The position numbers and the translations under genes are program-made. This document shows positions 44,939-53,641 of a DNA stretch of 64,000 bases, one piece after another (position 1 is the first letter of the stretch; every line of letters begins with the position of its first letter). Source of the DNA: an uncultured Sulfitobacter sp. (GTDB lineage Bacteria > Pseudomonadota > Alphaproteobacteria > Rhodobacterales > Rhodobacteraceae); the NCBI GenBank assembly GCA_947501805.1, contig CANMXJ010000008.1:1-64000 (forward strand). The letters run 5' to 3'. The notes below the pieces were generated by a model. It searched no databases. It was not told the origin of the DNA and saw only the letters and a program-made list of their open reading frames with translations.

Positions 44939-46054
44939 CTAACAAAGGTTTTTCAGGGCCTCAAACAGCTGTTCGACATGTTTCATCGTTGTCACAGCCC
45001 CCGGCGACAAACGCATAATTTGTCCCCGCGCATCCACATGGATATTCTGCGCCCGCAGGATATCTACAGTGCCAGTCGGGTTCACGGATTCAGGCAGTTG
45101 CACCATAACCGACCCGCCCCGGCGATCGGGATCACGCGGCGTTGCAAGGGTCATTCCCGACATGTCAGCAGCGTCAATCACAGCCTCCGTCAGCATCCGG
45201 TTATGAGCCAAAATTCCATTCTGATCTGCATGCCATTTCAACGCAGGAACAGACCCTACACAGGCAAGAACCGACGGTGTTCCATGTTCAAACCGCCGCG
45301 CATCCGGCGCATATTCAAAAGCATCCAGATCCCATGAAAACGGATTGTCCTGAGAAAACCAGCCCCGCAGTTCCGGTTTCACTTCACCGATCAGATCAGG
45401 CCGCATCTGGATAATGCCAGCCCCCGGCGTCCCACAAAGCCACTTGAGCGACGTTGAAATCACAAAGTCAGCCGGCATGGTATCGAGGGAAAAGGGAATA
45501 ATCCCGATGCCTTGCGTCAAGTCAACGCCCACCAGTGATCCCATTTTAGAGCCATGCGCAATGAGTGCCTCCAGATCACAACGGTACGAAGACGTAGAAG
45601 TTACAAATGTCAGCAGCGCCAGACCAACATCCTCGTCCCACGCCGCCAGCATATCCTCGTCGCGCACCCAAAACTCACCTTGCCGGATCGGAACCGTTTC
45701 AAGCTTGTAGCCGAACCGTTCCGACATCCCGTTCAACAAAAAATGTAACGACGGAAAGCAATCAGCAGCAATCAGCACTTTCTTGCCTTGCAAACGCTCT
45801 GTTGGCAGTCCGCCAAGCACAGAAAACAGCGCGGTCGTGACATTCTCTGCACTTGTCAAAGACCCCTCTGGCGCCTCGATTAAATCTCGCCACAGAGCGA
45901 GGAACTCGGCCCTTGCGCCCAGAACTTTCGGCCATTGCGCATCATCCTGCGCAGCCCAATCCACTGAAAAGGACGTCAGGGCTGCGGCCATATCAGCAGC
46001 CTTTTCCGGATAAAGCCCGATGGAATGATACAAGAAATATGCGGGATCAGACAT
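44939..46054 (-). CDS. Class V PLP enzyme, kynureninase-like
   Basis: A 371-residue fold-type I enzyme with a kynureninase-like pattern: VTTALFSVLGGL, VDLTQGIGIIPFSL, the PLP-Lys in FVISTSLKWLCGTPGAG, and GWFSQDNPFSWD followed by RRFEHGTPSV. Kynureninase splits kynurenine into anthranilate and alanine. It begins 14 bp after the repB stop on the same strand, so it could be read from the replication promoter. A related aminotransferase or isopenicillin epimerase-like role is possible, as it is shorter than classical kynureninase (about 400-420 residues). Confidence 0.75.
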   Translation of the reverse strand: MSDPAYFLYHSIGLYPEKAADMAAALTSFSVDWAAQDDAQWPKVLGARAEFLALWRDLIEAPEGSLTSAENVTTALFSVLGGLPTERLQGKKVLIAADCFPSLHFLLNGMSERFGYKLETVPIRQGEFWVRDEDMLAAWDEDVGLALLTFVTSTSSYRCDLEALIAHGSKMGSLVGVDLTQGIGIIPFSLDTMPADFVISTSLKWLCGTPGAGIIQMRPDLIGEVKPELRGWFSQDNPFSWDLDAFEYAPDARRFEHGTPSVLACVGSVPALKWHADQNGILAHNRMLTEAVIDAADMSGMTLATPRDPDRRGGSVMVQLPESVNPTGTVDILRAQNIHVDARGQIMRLSPGAVTTMKHVEQLFEALKNLC

Positions 46055-46068
46055 TGTAAAACCAGTCT

Positions 46069-47070
46069 CTAAATGGGGTTATTCTCTGAATAAGTCTTGA
46101 AAAACGCCAGATACGCCTTGTCCGGATCACGCGCGGGCGGCTTCCCGCCCGCCCATGCACGCCACTCACCTTCAACGAAATAAATATCGTATCCGGGAAA
46201 GCGCAACTTGGCGGTCTCGTAGGTTTCCGCCCGCAATGCTGCACCTTTTGCATCCAACCAGCCGGGGCGCGGTCGCGGGCCTTCTGCTTTTGCATTCACC
46301 CGTTCCTTGCGCCCAACTTTCGAGAACTTCAGCTCATGTTCTGCCTCTGCTTCAGCGCCAGCATCCTTGCGCCACCAACGCAACTCAACATGTGTGACCC
46401 GCCGCCCCGTTTTGATCGGATCAATCTCGACAATATAGTCCGACAGCGCAGAAACCTCTTCAACTGCCGGATCAATTGCCCGCAACTTGAGGTTCGACCA
46501 AGAGGTCAGTTTGCCTTTGGGAACACCCAAAACCCCGCGCATGTCTTCCAGCGAGAACTTTTCGGAACTGCGCCAGCGCAAGTTTCCGCGTTTCTGCACC
46601 ATTTCATAGAGCGTCAGTGCATATTTAGAAGACAGCGCAAACATCACTTCACGTTGCAGGCGCGCAAAAACAGAACTGTCCTTGATGATGCGCCTTAACC
46701 TTTGCGGGATTTCATACTCCAGCAACCCATCGCGGCGTGCCGTTTCCACGTTACCACCCAAAAGTTGCACCCGCTCGATTGCCGGTTCGCCGTCCCGCAC
46801 AATCTGAATTTTCACAATCGACGCCATCAGCCGTTCAATGGACGCGCCCACGCGATCATTGGAATTATGTGATCCGCGCAGATCAGACTTGGCAATCACA
46901 TGGGTCACAGGTTTTTCAATCGCGTCCCAGGCATTTTCCAGCAATTGATTATAAATCCGCCTGTCCGCCAGCGTCAGCGGCGTCACCTCAACCAAATCCA
47001 CCAGCTCGCCGGGCTTTACCAGCGTCTGCGCATTTGGCCGTGCATCAATTGTGCGATAGGCTTTGCTCAT
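46069..47070 (-). CDS. repB: Plasmid replication initiator, Rep_3 family (roseobacter RepB type)
   Basis: A 333-residue initiator with the two winged-helix layout of the Rep_3 superfamily. The first domain has VEVTPLTLADRRIYNQLLEN. The second includes MFALSSKYALTLYEMVQKRG, FSLEDMRGVLGVPKGKLTSW and LKLRAIDPAVEEVS. ATG 47070 follows AAGGCAGG; a TTG at 47088 in frame is less likely. It is divergent from parA. Iteron-like repeats lie at 47258-47354, and an inverted half-repeat lies at its own start, as expected for an autoregulated iteron replicon. It binds the origin and starts replication. Confidence 0.88.
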   Translation of the reverse strand: MSKAYRTIDARPNAQTLVKPGELVDLVEVTPLTLADRRIYNQLLENAWDAIEKPVTHVIAKSDLRGSHNSNDRVGASIERLMASIVKIQIVRDGEPAIERVQLLGGNVETARRDGLLEYEIPQRLRRIIKDSSVFARLQREVMFALSSKYALTLYEMVQKRGNLRWRSSEKFSLEDMRGVLGVPKGKLTSWSNLKLRAIDPAVEEVSALSDYIVEIDPIKTGRRVTHVELRWWRKDAGAEAEAEHELKFSKVGRKERVNAKAEGPRPRPGWLDAKGAALRAETYETAKLRFPGYDIYFVEGEWRAWAGGKPPARDPDKAYLAFFKTYSENNPI

Positions 47071-47684
47071 ATCCTGCCTTACGTGCAAAACTTACTTTTG
47101 TTCGTTGTTGTGTGTAAGATATCATAGGTGATCGGTCTGGTCTATCACCCAATTTGTAAGTGTTCACAAAGCCTACTTTGGGGCTCCGATTCGCAACCTG
47201 TTGTTCCTTAAGGAGAGTTTAGCACGTTTTATACCGTCCTTAAGAGCCACCCAAAAAGTAAGTTCTGGGCAACACCCCTAAGGTATGTCCAACACTCCCG
47301 AAACGTAGGTTTCACCATCCCGAACTGTAAGCCAAACAGTCCCTAGACGTAAGTATTAGGCTCACTTTTTCCATAAAAGAAAGGGCGTTGGTGATGTTGA
47401 ACACAGAACACTAAGAATCTAGAACCAAAGATGTGTATTCTTTTTGATTTTGTTGATTTGAGGCAGGTTAGAACCCTACCTTTCCCACAACAAAGACATC
47501 TCTTACAAATGGGGTGCTACCTGACAAAAACACCACTCCAAATGTCACACAATCACAGAAGCTGAACCTTCAACAACATCTAGCCATCTTCCGGCTTTTT
47601 GAGATTGAAATCGAAATATTCACACTTGAGAAGTCCTGCACAACAGTCCATGATTCTTTGAAAACAATATATCAGAGGCCAAAA
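47071..47684. other. Putative iteron-type replication origin and divergent repB/parA promoter region
   Basis: A 614-bp gene-free stretch between divergent repB and parA. It contains repeated GTAAGT/GTAGGT-like cores (47258-47354), additional copies near 47156, and inverted copies at 47088-47096 (CTTACTTTTG) and 47171-47180 (GCCTACTTTG). GGTGAT/ATCACC forms a short dyad at 47127-47149. A markedly AT-rich segment at about 47360-47470 would suit strand opening. No clear DnaA box was found. I see no convincing small gene in it. Confidence 0.72.
47258..47354 (+). repeat. Iteron array, about five units at 22-25 bp spacing
   Basis: Core hexamers start at 47258 (GTAAGT), 47283 (GTATGT), 47305 (GTAGGT), 47327 (GTAAGC) and 47349 (GTAAGT). 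The intervals are 25, 22, 22 and 22 bp, about two helical turns. The flanks share a loose CC(C/T)(G/T)A pattern about 4-8 bp before the core. Regular phasing beside a Rep_3 initiator gene is the expected arrangement for initiator binding sites. Confidence 0.75.
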
Positions 47685-48887
47685 ATGCAGCAGCCTGTTC
47701 TCCCCCCCGTTACACTCGAAGAACTTGCGAATCTCAGTGATAGAGCAAGTACTGTTATTGAACGATTACGGGAACGTGTTTATGCCCCGGGCGTTTCCAA
47801 ATCTCTCGACCTTAGGTTCAATGTTCGCAAGGCCGCAGAGATGGTAGGCCGCAGCGATAAACTGATCCGTGATGCTGAGGCAGACAGCCGTCTACCAACT
47901 CCGGAAAAAGACCCTAATACAGGCCGGCGTACCGGTTACTCCTTGGCGCAAATCAATACCATGCGGGAGGTTTTTGGAACATCCCCCCAACGCAGCCCCG
48001 AGGATCCCGCGATGGTTCTTGCGATCCAGAACTTCAAAGGTGGTGTCGGAAAATCAACGATGGTGTGCCACCTTGCACAATTCCTTGCGCTGAAAGGCTA
48101 CCGTGTTTGCGTAATTGATTGCGACAGTCAGGCAAGTACGACCTCTATGTTCGGCCTAAACCCAGATGTTGATGTCGATGAAGACGACGATACCCTTTAT
48201 CCATTTTTTCGCCATGGGGGCCCTTCTTCGTTACACTATGCCTTGCGCGCGACGTATTGGCCCGGTGTTGCCCTCATTCCTGCGAACCTGGGTCTCTATG
48301 ATGCGGAATATGAATTTGCGGCACGTATGGCCCGTGACAGCAGCTTTGTTTTGGATCGTTTGCGCTCAGGAATAGACACTATCAAGGAGAATTTCGACGT
48401 TATCCTGATGGACCCGCCCCCTGCCCTCGGGATGCTTTCGCTTTCAGTTCTGCGTGCGGCCAATGCACTGATCATTCCTGCCCCGCCAAACAACATTGAT
48501 TTTGGCTCGACTGCGCATTTTCTGAAAATGATGGGCGCAACGCTTGAGGAACTCGCCCGCGCGGGCGGTGCGCGTGATTATGCGTTCGTTAAGATTTTGG
48601 CTACCAAGATGAATGATGGTAAATCCGCGCATCAGGCGATCAAACGTATGATGGATGCGGTATTTCCGATGGATATGATGAGTGCTGTGTTAAAAGATTC
48701 CGCCGAGATCGATAATGCTGCGGCAAACCTGTCAACGGTGTATGAATTGACGGGTGCAGGTACGCGAACGGAGACCCACAAGCGGTGTCGCGCCTATCTG
48801 GACGCGGTGAACTCGGAAATCGAGCTGCTGATCCGCAAGACTTGGCCCAGCCACCACAGCGCATTGCGCAAGGAGGGATTGTTATGA
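47685..48887 (+). CDS. parA: Plasmid partition ATPase ParA
   Basis: A 400-residue ParA with an N-terminal DNA-binding region (about residues 40-90: FNVRKAAEMVGRSDKLIRDA) and a Walker-type ATPase. The deviant Walker A is FKGGVGKSTM at about residue 118, followed by VIDCDSQAST and MDPPPALGM. The ATG at 47685 gives a normal plasmid-ParA length and follows CAGAGG. The earlier in-frame start region at 47514 lacks support. The stop overlaps the parB ATG. It drives plasmid segregation with ParB and probably represses its own operon. Confidence 0.9.
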   Translation: MQQPVLPPVTLEELANLSDRASTVIERLRERVYAPGVSKSLDLRFNVRKAAEMVGRSDKLIRDAEADSRLPTPEKDPNTGRRTGYSLAQINTMREVFGTSPQRSPEDPAMVLAIQNFKGGVGKSTMVCHLAQFLALKGYRVCVIDCDSQASTTSMFGLNPDVDVDEDDDTLYPFFRHGGPSSLHYALRATYWPGVALIPANLGLYDAEYEFAARMARDSSFVLDRLRSGIDTIKENFDVILMDPPPALGMLSLSVLRAANALIIPAPPNNIDFGSTAHFLKMMGATLEELARAGGARDYAFVKILATKMNDGKSAHQAIKRMMDAVFPMDMMSAVLKDSAEIDNAAANLSTVYELTGAGTRTETHKRCRAYLDAVNSEIELLIRKTWPSHHSALRKEGLL

Positions 48888-49873
48888 GCAAGAAACATGA
48901 TGCAGTCTTTGATGATGTATTGAGCGGGCTGGAGTCCCCTGCCCTGCCCACGGAGCGCACCAGCGCCCGATTTCTGAAGAGGTCCACCTCGATCGGGGAG
49001 CGGATGACCGGCGAGCGGCAGGAGAAAACCCTGCATCTGGTAGATCCTGCGCGCTGCCGCATGTGGGAACGCCACAATCGCGACTATGCCCTGCTGACAG
49101 AAGAAAACTGCCGTGATCTGATTGATGGTATCAAGGCGCAAGGCCAACAGGAGTTTCCGGCAATCGTCAGACGGCTGCACAACGAATCGCATGAATTCGA
49201 GGTCATCTGTGGTGCCCGCCGTCACTTTGCAGTGAGCTGGTTGCGCGGCAATAACTATCCTCAGTTCCGTTATCTGGTCGAAGTCCGCGATCTGACAGAC
49301 GAAGAAGCGTTTCGCCTTGCTGATATCGAAAATCGTGACCGTGAAGACATTTCAGATTACGAGCGCGCGGTAGATTATTCCGACGCGATCCGCCTCTATT
49401 ATGGCGGCGCGCAAAAAGCGATGGCAGAGCGATTGGAGGTAAGTCCGCCCTGGCTGTCCCGCTATCTGGTTCTGGCAAAGATGCCGCAGGAGATTCTGGA
49501 GGCTTTTGCGTCCAAGCGCGACATTCGGGAACGTCACGCGCGTGCACTGAAGCCGCTGCTTAGCAATCCTGAACAGGCGAAAGCTGTGCTGGAAGAAGCC
49601 CGCTTCCTCGCCGCGACACAAGCCCGTGCGGCTAAGGGACAGGGCGGCTATGTCGAGGCGCAAGATGTCTTCAAGCGCTTGATCGCGGCAGCAAAGCCAA
49701 AGGCCAAACCAGCGAAGTCCAGCACTGGAAAGTTGTTTGCGCGCAGCTCCGGCGAGCGTGGGATCATGGTCCGCAAGCTTGGCAAGCAAGTGAAGATGGA
49801 GTTTGATGCGGACTTGTCCGAAGGATCATTGCGTGCAGCGTTTGATGCTTACCTCAAGAGCCGTAAGGCGTGA
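48884..49873 (+). CDS. parB: Plasmid partition protein ParB
   Basis: A 329-residue ParB-type DNA-binding protein. The N-terminal ParB domain includes QEFPAIVRR and the conserved CGARRHFAVSWLRG (GxRR box), then DIENRDREDISDYERAVDY. The central HTH is QKAMAERLEVSPPWLSRYLV. The ATG at 48884 overlaps the parA stop and follows AAGGAGG. Two copies of a palindrome (49875 and 50036), one directly after its stop, are the likely centromere it binds. The C-terminal part carries a dimerisation-type segment. Confidence 0.9.
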   Translation: MSKKHDAVFDDVLSGLESPALPTERTSARFLKRSTSIGERMTGERQEKTLHLVDPARCRMWERHNRDYALLTEENCRDLIDGIKAQGQQEFPAIVRRLHNESHEFEVICGARRHFAVSWLRGNNYPQFRYLVEVRDLTDEEAFRLADIENRDREDISDYERAVDYSDAIRLYYGGAQKAMAERLEVSPPWLSRYLVLAKMPQEILEAFASKRDIRERHARALKPLLSNPEQAKAVLEEARFLAATQARAAKGQGGYVEAQDVFKRLIAAAKPKAKPAKSSTGKLFARSSGERGIMVRKLGKQVKMEFDADLSEGSLRAAFDAYLKSRKA

Positions 49874-49874
49874 G

Positions 49875-49888
49875 TTGCCCATGGGCAA
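49875..49888. repeat. Candidate parS palindrome, copy 1
   Basis: TTGCCCATGGGCAA, a perfect 14-bp palindrome beginning 2 bp after the parB stop. The same 14 bp recur at 50039-50052. Location directly behind parAB and duplication support a partition site. Confidence 0.75.
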
Positions 49889-50035
49889 TTCCTGATTAAA
49901 TTAATGAAATCAGGCATCTAAGGTTTTCTGGAGAGAGTGCATCGCATTCTTCTAATGGGGGATCGACGGGTGATCATGTGCCGCGTTGCGATGCGCTGCA
50001 ATAACACAAGTCATTGTAAAGTAATGCTAAATCAG

Positions 50036-50055
50036 AAATTGCCCATGGGCAATTT
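50036..50055. repeat. Candidate parS palindrome, copy 2
   Basis: AAATTGCCCATGGGCAATTT, a perfect 20-bp palindrome that includes the 14 bp of copy 1, 164 bp away. It overlaps the stop codon of the ABC ATPase gene at 50054. I saw no third full copy elsewhere in the window. The 49889-50035 interval between the two copies is non-coding. Confidence 0.75.
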
Positions 50056-50848
50056 AGCCCCAGGGCTGGTACGGGTCTGGTAGAGGGATCGCGGCCAGCA
50101 GCTCGCGCGTATAAGCAGCCTGCGGAGCATCAAACAATGTTGCAGTTTCGCTTTCCTCAACGATTTCACCATTATGCAGGACCAGAACACGGTTACATAA
50201 CCGTCGGATCACAGAAAGATCATGGCTGATAAATGCCAGCGTCAATCCTAAATCCTTAACCAAATTCCCCAACAAATTCAGAACTTGCGCCTGACTGGAA
50301 ACGTCCAGGCCGGAAACAATCTCGTCCGCCAGAATGAAGTCTGGCCGCAGTGCAACGGCGCGCGCGATACCAACTCTTTGTCTCTGGCCGCCGGACAATT
50401 CATGCGGATAGCGTTGTGCGAAATTTTGCGGCAAGCCGACCATGTCAAGCGCCTCGTTCACGCGCGCAGTTAATCCATCCATCCCGTGCAAACGCAATGG
50501 CCCCGCAATGATCCCGCCAACACGTCGCCGCGGATTGAGGGATGACATCGGATCTTGAAAAATCATCTGGAACCTCTGCCGCATCCCGCGCAGCTGGTCT
50601 TCGGTCCTGTGGGTGATGTCGGTACCAGCAAAGTGGATGCTGCCGCCGGTGGGCTCCAGTAGCCTTAGCATCGCGCGGCCCAGCGTGGATTTACCGGAAC
50701 CTGACCCGCCTACAATGCCCAACACCGCACCCTTTGGTACATCAAAGCTGAGGCCTTTCAAAATCTCGATGCGGGGCGCGGCACCCAACAAGGGTTTGCG
50801 TGTCATATCGGGCAAGGACAAATGCAGGTCGCGGATTTCATACATCAT
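50054..50848 (-). CDS. Dipeptide/oligopeptide-type ABC transporter ATP-binding protein (DppF-like)
   Basis: A 264-residue ABC ATPase with Walker A GGSGSGKST, signature ELSGGQRQRVGIARAV and Walker B FILADEIVSGLDVSS. It is shorter than typical DppF (about 330 residues) and lacks most of the C-terminal extension. It overlaps the upstream ATPase gene by ATGA coupling. Its stop codon lies within the second parS-like palindrome, so the operon ends exactly at the partition region. Confidence 0.9.
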   Translation of the reverse strand: MMYEIRDLHLSLPDMTRKPLLGAAPRIEILKGLSFDVPKGAVLGIVGGSGSGKSTLGRAMLRLLEPTGGSIHFAGTDITHRTEDQLRGMRQRFQMIFQDPMSSLNPRRRVGGIIAGPLRLHGMDGLTARVNEALDMVGLPQNFAQRYPHELSGGQRQRVGIARAVALRPDFILADEIVSGLDVSSQAQVLNLLGNLVKDLGLTLAFISHDLSVIRRLCNRVLVLHNGEIVEESETATLFDAPQAAYTRELLAAIPLPDPYQPWG

Positions 50849-51714
50849 CTCGCGGCCCTCACATCGTGCTCTGCAACCTCTTTCTCGACGTACTCGATCA
50901 CATGTTCCGGTACAGGTGTCAGGCTGCCAGTCGGGTCCGTATAGGTTGGCGTTGCCGCGAGCAGGGCGGCGGAATAAGGGTGGATGGGTCGCATGAAAAA
51001 GCGATTCATCTGAGCGTCTTCGACAACCTTTCCGGCATAGAGGACAGACAGAGTGTCGCAGACCTTGGATACGACACCAAGGTCATGGGTGACAAACAGA
51101 AGGGCAGTGTCGTGACGTTGCTGCATCTCGGCGATCAGGCGCAGAATTTGCTTTTGCACCGTAACATCAAGCGCCGTGGTGGGTTCATCCGCAATGATCA
51201 GTTTAGGCTCTGCGGCAAAGGCAGACGCGATCAAAATGCGCTGTCGCATCCCGCCTGATAACTCATGTGGATAGCTCCGCATCACCCGCGTTGCGTTTGG
51301 AATATGCACTTCGTCCAAAAGCTCCAGTGCACGCTGTTGTGCCTTTGTTTTGCTCCAGCCCAGTATGTCTACCAGCCGCCGTGTGATTTGGGGGCCGATG
51401 CGTTTTGAAGGGTTTAACGCGGTGAGAGGATCCTGTGGGATCAGCGCGGCAGTAGCACCGATCTGCTTGCGCCGTTCCGTTTGTGACAGGGACAGAAGGT
51501 TCACACCATCCAGCCATATTTCCCCGCTGGTGACGTGCAGCGCACGGGGCAGGGTGCCCAGTACCGCTTTGCCAATCATGGACTTGCCTGCACCGGATTC
51601 GCCCACCAAACCATGCACCTGTCCCGCACTGACAGTTAGCGAAACAGAACGCAGAATCGGGGCACCGGATTTCAGACACACCGTGAGATTGCGAATGGAC
51701 AGATAACCGCTCAT
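50845..51714 (-). CDS. Dipeptide/oligopeptide-type ABC transporter ATP-binding protein (DppD-like)
   Basis: A 289-residue ABC ATPase with Walker A GESGAGKSM, signature ELSGGMRQRILIASAF and Walker B LIIADEPTTALDVT. The C-terminal part has MRPIHPYSAALLAATPT, typical of DppD/OppD. It overlaps both neighbours by 4 bp. The Walker A motif reads GKSM where most have GKST or GKSV, a mild variation. Confidence 0.9.
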   Translation of the reverse strand: MSGYLSIRNLTVCLKSGAPILRSVSLTVSAGQVHGLVGESGAGKSMIGKAVLGTLPRALHVTSGEIWLDGVNLLSLSQTERRKQIGATAALIPQDPLTALNPSKRIGPQITRRLVDILGWSKTKAQQRALELLDEVHIPNATRVMRSYPHELSGGMRQRILIASAFAAEPKLIIADEPTTALDVTVQKQILRLIAEMQQRHDTALLFVTHDLGVVSKVCDTLSVLYAGKVVEDAQMNRFFMRPIHPYSAALLAATPTYTDPTGSLTPVPEHVIEYVEKEVAEHDVRAAR

Positions 51715-52562
51715 CTCAACACCGGATCAAAGCGGTCTTTCAACCCTTCGCCCAATTGGCTGAAGCTGAGAACGGTCAGGAACAATGTAATGAGCGGGAA
51801 CACCAACACCCACCAGGCCTGATGCACCGAAGTGCGGCCCTCTGAAATCATGCCCCCCCATGTCGGGCTGTCTGTCGAGATAGAGAGGTTTACGAAAGAC
51901 AGGATGGCTTCGACAATAACAGCGATGCCCATTTCCAAGGTCAGAAGGGCGACGATTGTCGGCAACACGTTTGGCAGTATTTCAGTCATCATTGTGCCAA
52001 AACGGGTGCGGCCCGCGACCTGTGCAGATGCGACATAGTCCATCGCACTCTGTGACATGGCTTCGGCGCGGATCACACGGGCGAAACGGGTCCAGTCAAT
52101 GACAACAATTGCAATGATGATGGAGGTCAGACCGGGGCCAAGAACCGCGATAAGCAGGATCGCAAAGAGGACTGGGGGGAAAGCCATCCATATGTCGACA
52201 AAACGGCTGATGATCCGGTCCGCCCAGCCGCGGTAAAAGCCAGCGACAAGGCCCAATGTGGCACCAACAATGCAGGTCAAACTGCCCGCAATCACCGCCA
52301 CGATCAGAGCCAAACGCGCACCATAGAGTATGCGTGACAACACATCACGGCCTAATGAGTCTGTGCCGAGAAAATATCCCGGCTCCGATCCGTCCATCCA
52401 AAAGGGCGGCAGGCGGCCAAGGAACAAATCCTGCATCAACGGGTCCTTGGGGGCGATCAGGGGCGCGCAGAGGGCTGCGAGCACCAAAACGGTTAACCAC
52501 CCCCCTGAAAGCCACAGGCGCATCCCTATGGGCCGTTTTTCGCCTCCGCGCGCGTCACGCAT
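51711..52562 (-). CDS. Dipeptide/oligopeptide-type ABC transporter permease (DppC-like)
   Basis: A 283-residue inner-membrane permease with about six helices. LGTDSLGRDVLSRILYGARL is the DppC hallmark near residue 65, and the EAA-type loop includes YVASAQVAGRTRFGTMMTEI. It overlaps the DppB-like gene by 8 bp and the DppD-like gene by 4 bp. Confidence 0.92.
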   Translation of the reverse strand: MRDARGGEKRPIGMRLWLSGGWLTVLVLAALCAPLIAPKDPLMQDLFLGRLPPFWMDGSEPGYFLGTDSLGRDVLSRILYGARLALIVAVIAGSLTCIVGATLGLVAGFYRGWADRIISRFVDIWMAFPPVLFAILLIAVLGPGLTSIIIAIVVIDWTRFARVIRAEAMSQSAMDYVASAQVAGRTRFGTMMTEILPNVLPTIVALLTLEMGIAVIVEAILSFVNLSISTDSPTWGGMISEGRTSVHQAWWVLVFPLITLFLTVLSFSQLGEGLKDRFDPVLR

Positions 52563-53565
52563 GGCGCAACCTTGGATTCAGGACGACATAGAGCATATCA
52601 ACGACCAGATTAACCACAGTGAAAAGCAGGGCGAACAGGATTACGATGCCTTGAATCAGGGGCAGGTCGCGGTTGATCACTGCGTCAATCGCCATATTGC
52701 CCAGCCCTTCGTAGCTAAACAGCCGTTCGATGATAACCGTGCCGCCGATCAAGAAAGTGAATTGGACCCCCACCAGCGTCAGTGTGGGAAGTATCGCATT
52801 GGGTAACGCTTCGCGGGTAATGACATGGTTCTCACCATAGCCCTTGGTCCGTGCGAGGGTCACGTAATCAAGATGCATTGTCTCCTTTAGAGACTGTTTT
52901 AAAAGCTGTGCAATGATCGCAGCAAGGGGTATGGCAAGCGCGAGGGCAGGCATGAACATATGTGCCACAAGATCGGCCCAGACATCAAAACGCAGGCGGA
53001 TCAGCGATTCAAACAGATAAAAATTCGTTGAAAAATCAATATTAAGCGAAGGGGAGATGCGGCCGGAAATATGAAACACCGGCCAGAGCACCCCAAAAAG
53101 TAAGATTAACACCAATCCCCATAGAAAATCTGGTATCGACAGGGCCATGCCTGCACTTACATCGACCGCAGCTTCGGTTTTGGAATCGCGGTAGCGGGTG
53201 CCAAGAAGGGCCATTGCGCCGCCCATCAACATCGCCATGACCAAGGCCATGATCGATAATTCCAACGTGGCGGGCAGGCGGCCCAAGACCAGATTTGCAA
53301 CCGGTTGGCGCAGCGAGATGGATTGGCCGAAATCACCTTGCATGACGCCACCCAGCCAGATGATGAACTGCTGGAAGATGGATTTGTCAAAGCCGTATTG
53401 CGCTTGGAGTTGTGCAATGTCCGCATCCGTGGCACCGGGCGGTAACATCATGGCAATCGGGTTGCCTGGTACAACGCGGATCACGACAAACACGATCACC
53501 GCGACACCAAAAAGCGTGACGGCGGTAGTCAGAAGCCGGATCAGGATGTTGCGTAGAACTGTCAT
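52555..53565 (-). CDS. Dipeptide/oligopeptide-type ABC transporter permease (DppB-like)
   Basis: A 336-residue permease with the DppB pattern: the N-terminal first helix with VVPGNPIAMML, FGQSISLRQPVANLVLGRLP, and the cytoplasmic loop YVTLARTKGYGENHVITREAL. The end FALLFTVVNLVVDMLYVVLNPR is also typical. It is 76 bp behind the binding-protein gene, with a GC-rich hairpin in the gap. Confidence 0.92.
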   Translation of the reverse strand: MTVLRNILIRLLTTAVTLFGVAVIVFVVIRVVPGNPIAMMLPPGATDADIAQLQAQYGFDKSIFQQFIIWLGGVMQGDFGQSISLRQPVANLVLGRLPATLELSIMALVMAMLMGGAMALLGTRYRDSKTEAAVDVSAGMALSIPDFLWGLVLILLFGVLWPVFHISGRISPSLNIDFSTNFYLFESLIRLRFDVWADLVAHMFMPALALAIPLAAIIAQLLKQSLKETMHLDYVTLARTKGYGENHVITREALPNAILPTLTLVGVQFTFLIGGTVIIERLFSYEGLGNMAIDAVINRDLPLIQGIVILFALLFTVVNLVVDMLYVVLNPRLRHA

Positions 53566-53598
53566 GGAACCCGTTCTAATAGGACATAAGATAAAAGA

Positions 53599-53624
53599 GC
53601 GGGGCCAGCCTGCGCCAGCCCCGC
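53599..53624. other. Hairpin between the Dpp-type binding protein and permease genes
   Basis: GCGGGGC and GCCCCGC pair, with two mismatches and an inner GC/GC pairing around CTGC. It lies in the 76-bp gap after the binding-protein stop (53642, minus strand). It probably protects the binding-protein mRNA or limits read-through into the permease genes. Confidence 0.65.
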
Positions 53625-53641
53625 CAGTCAGGAAGAGCCCG

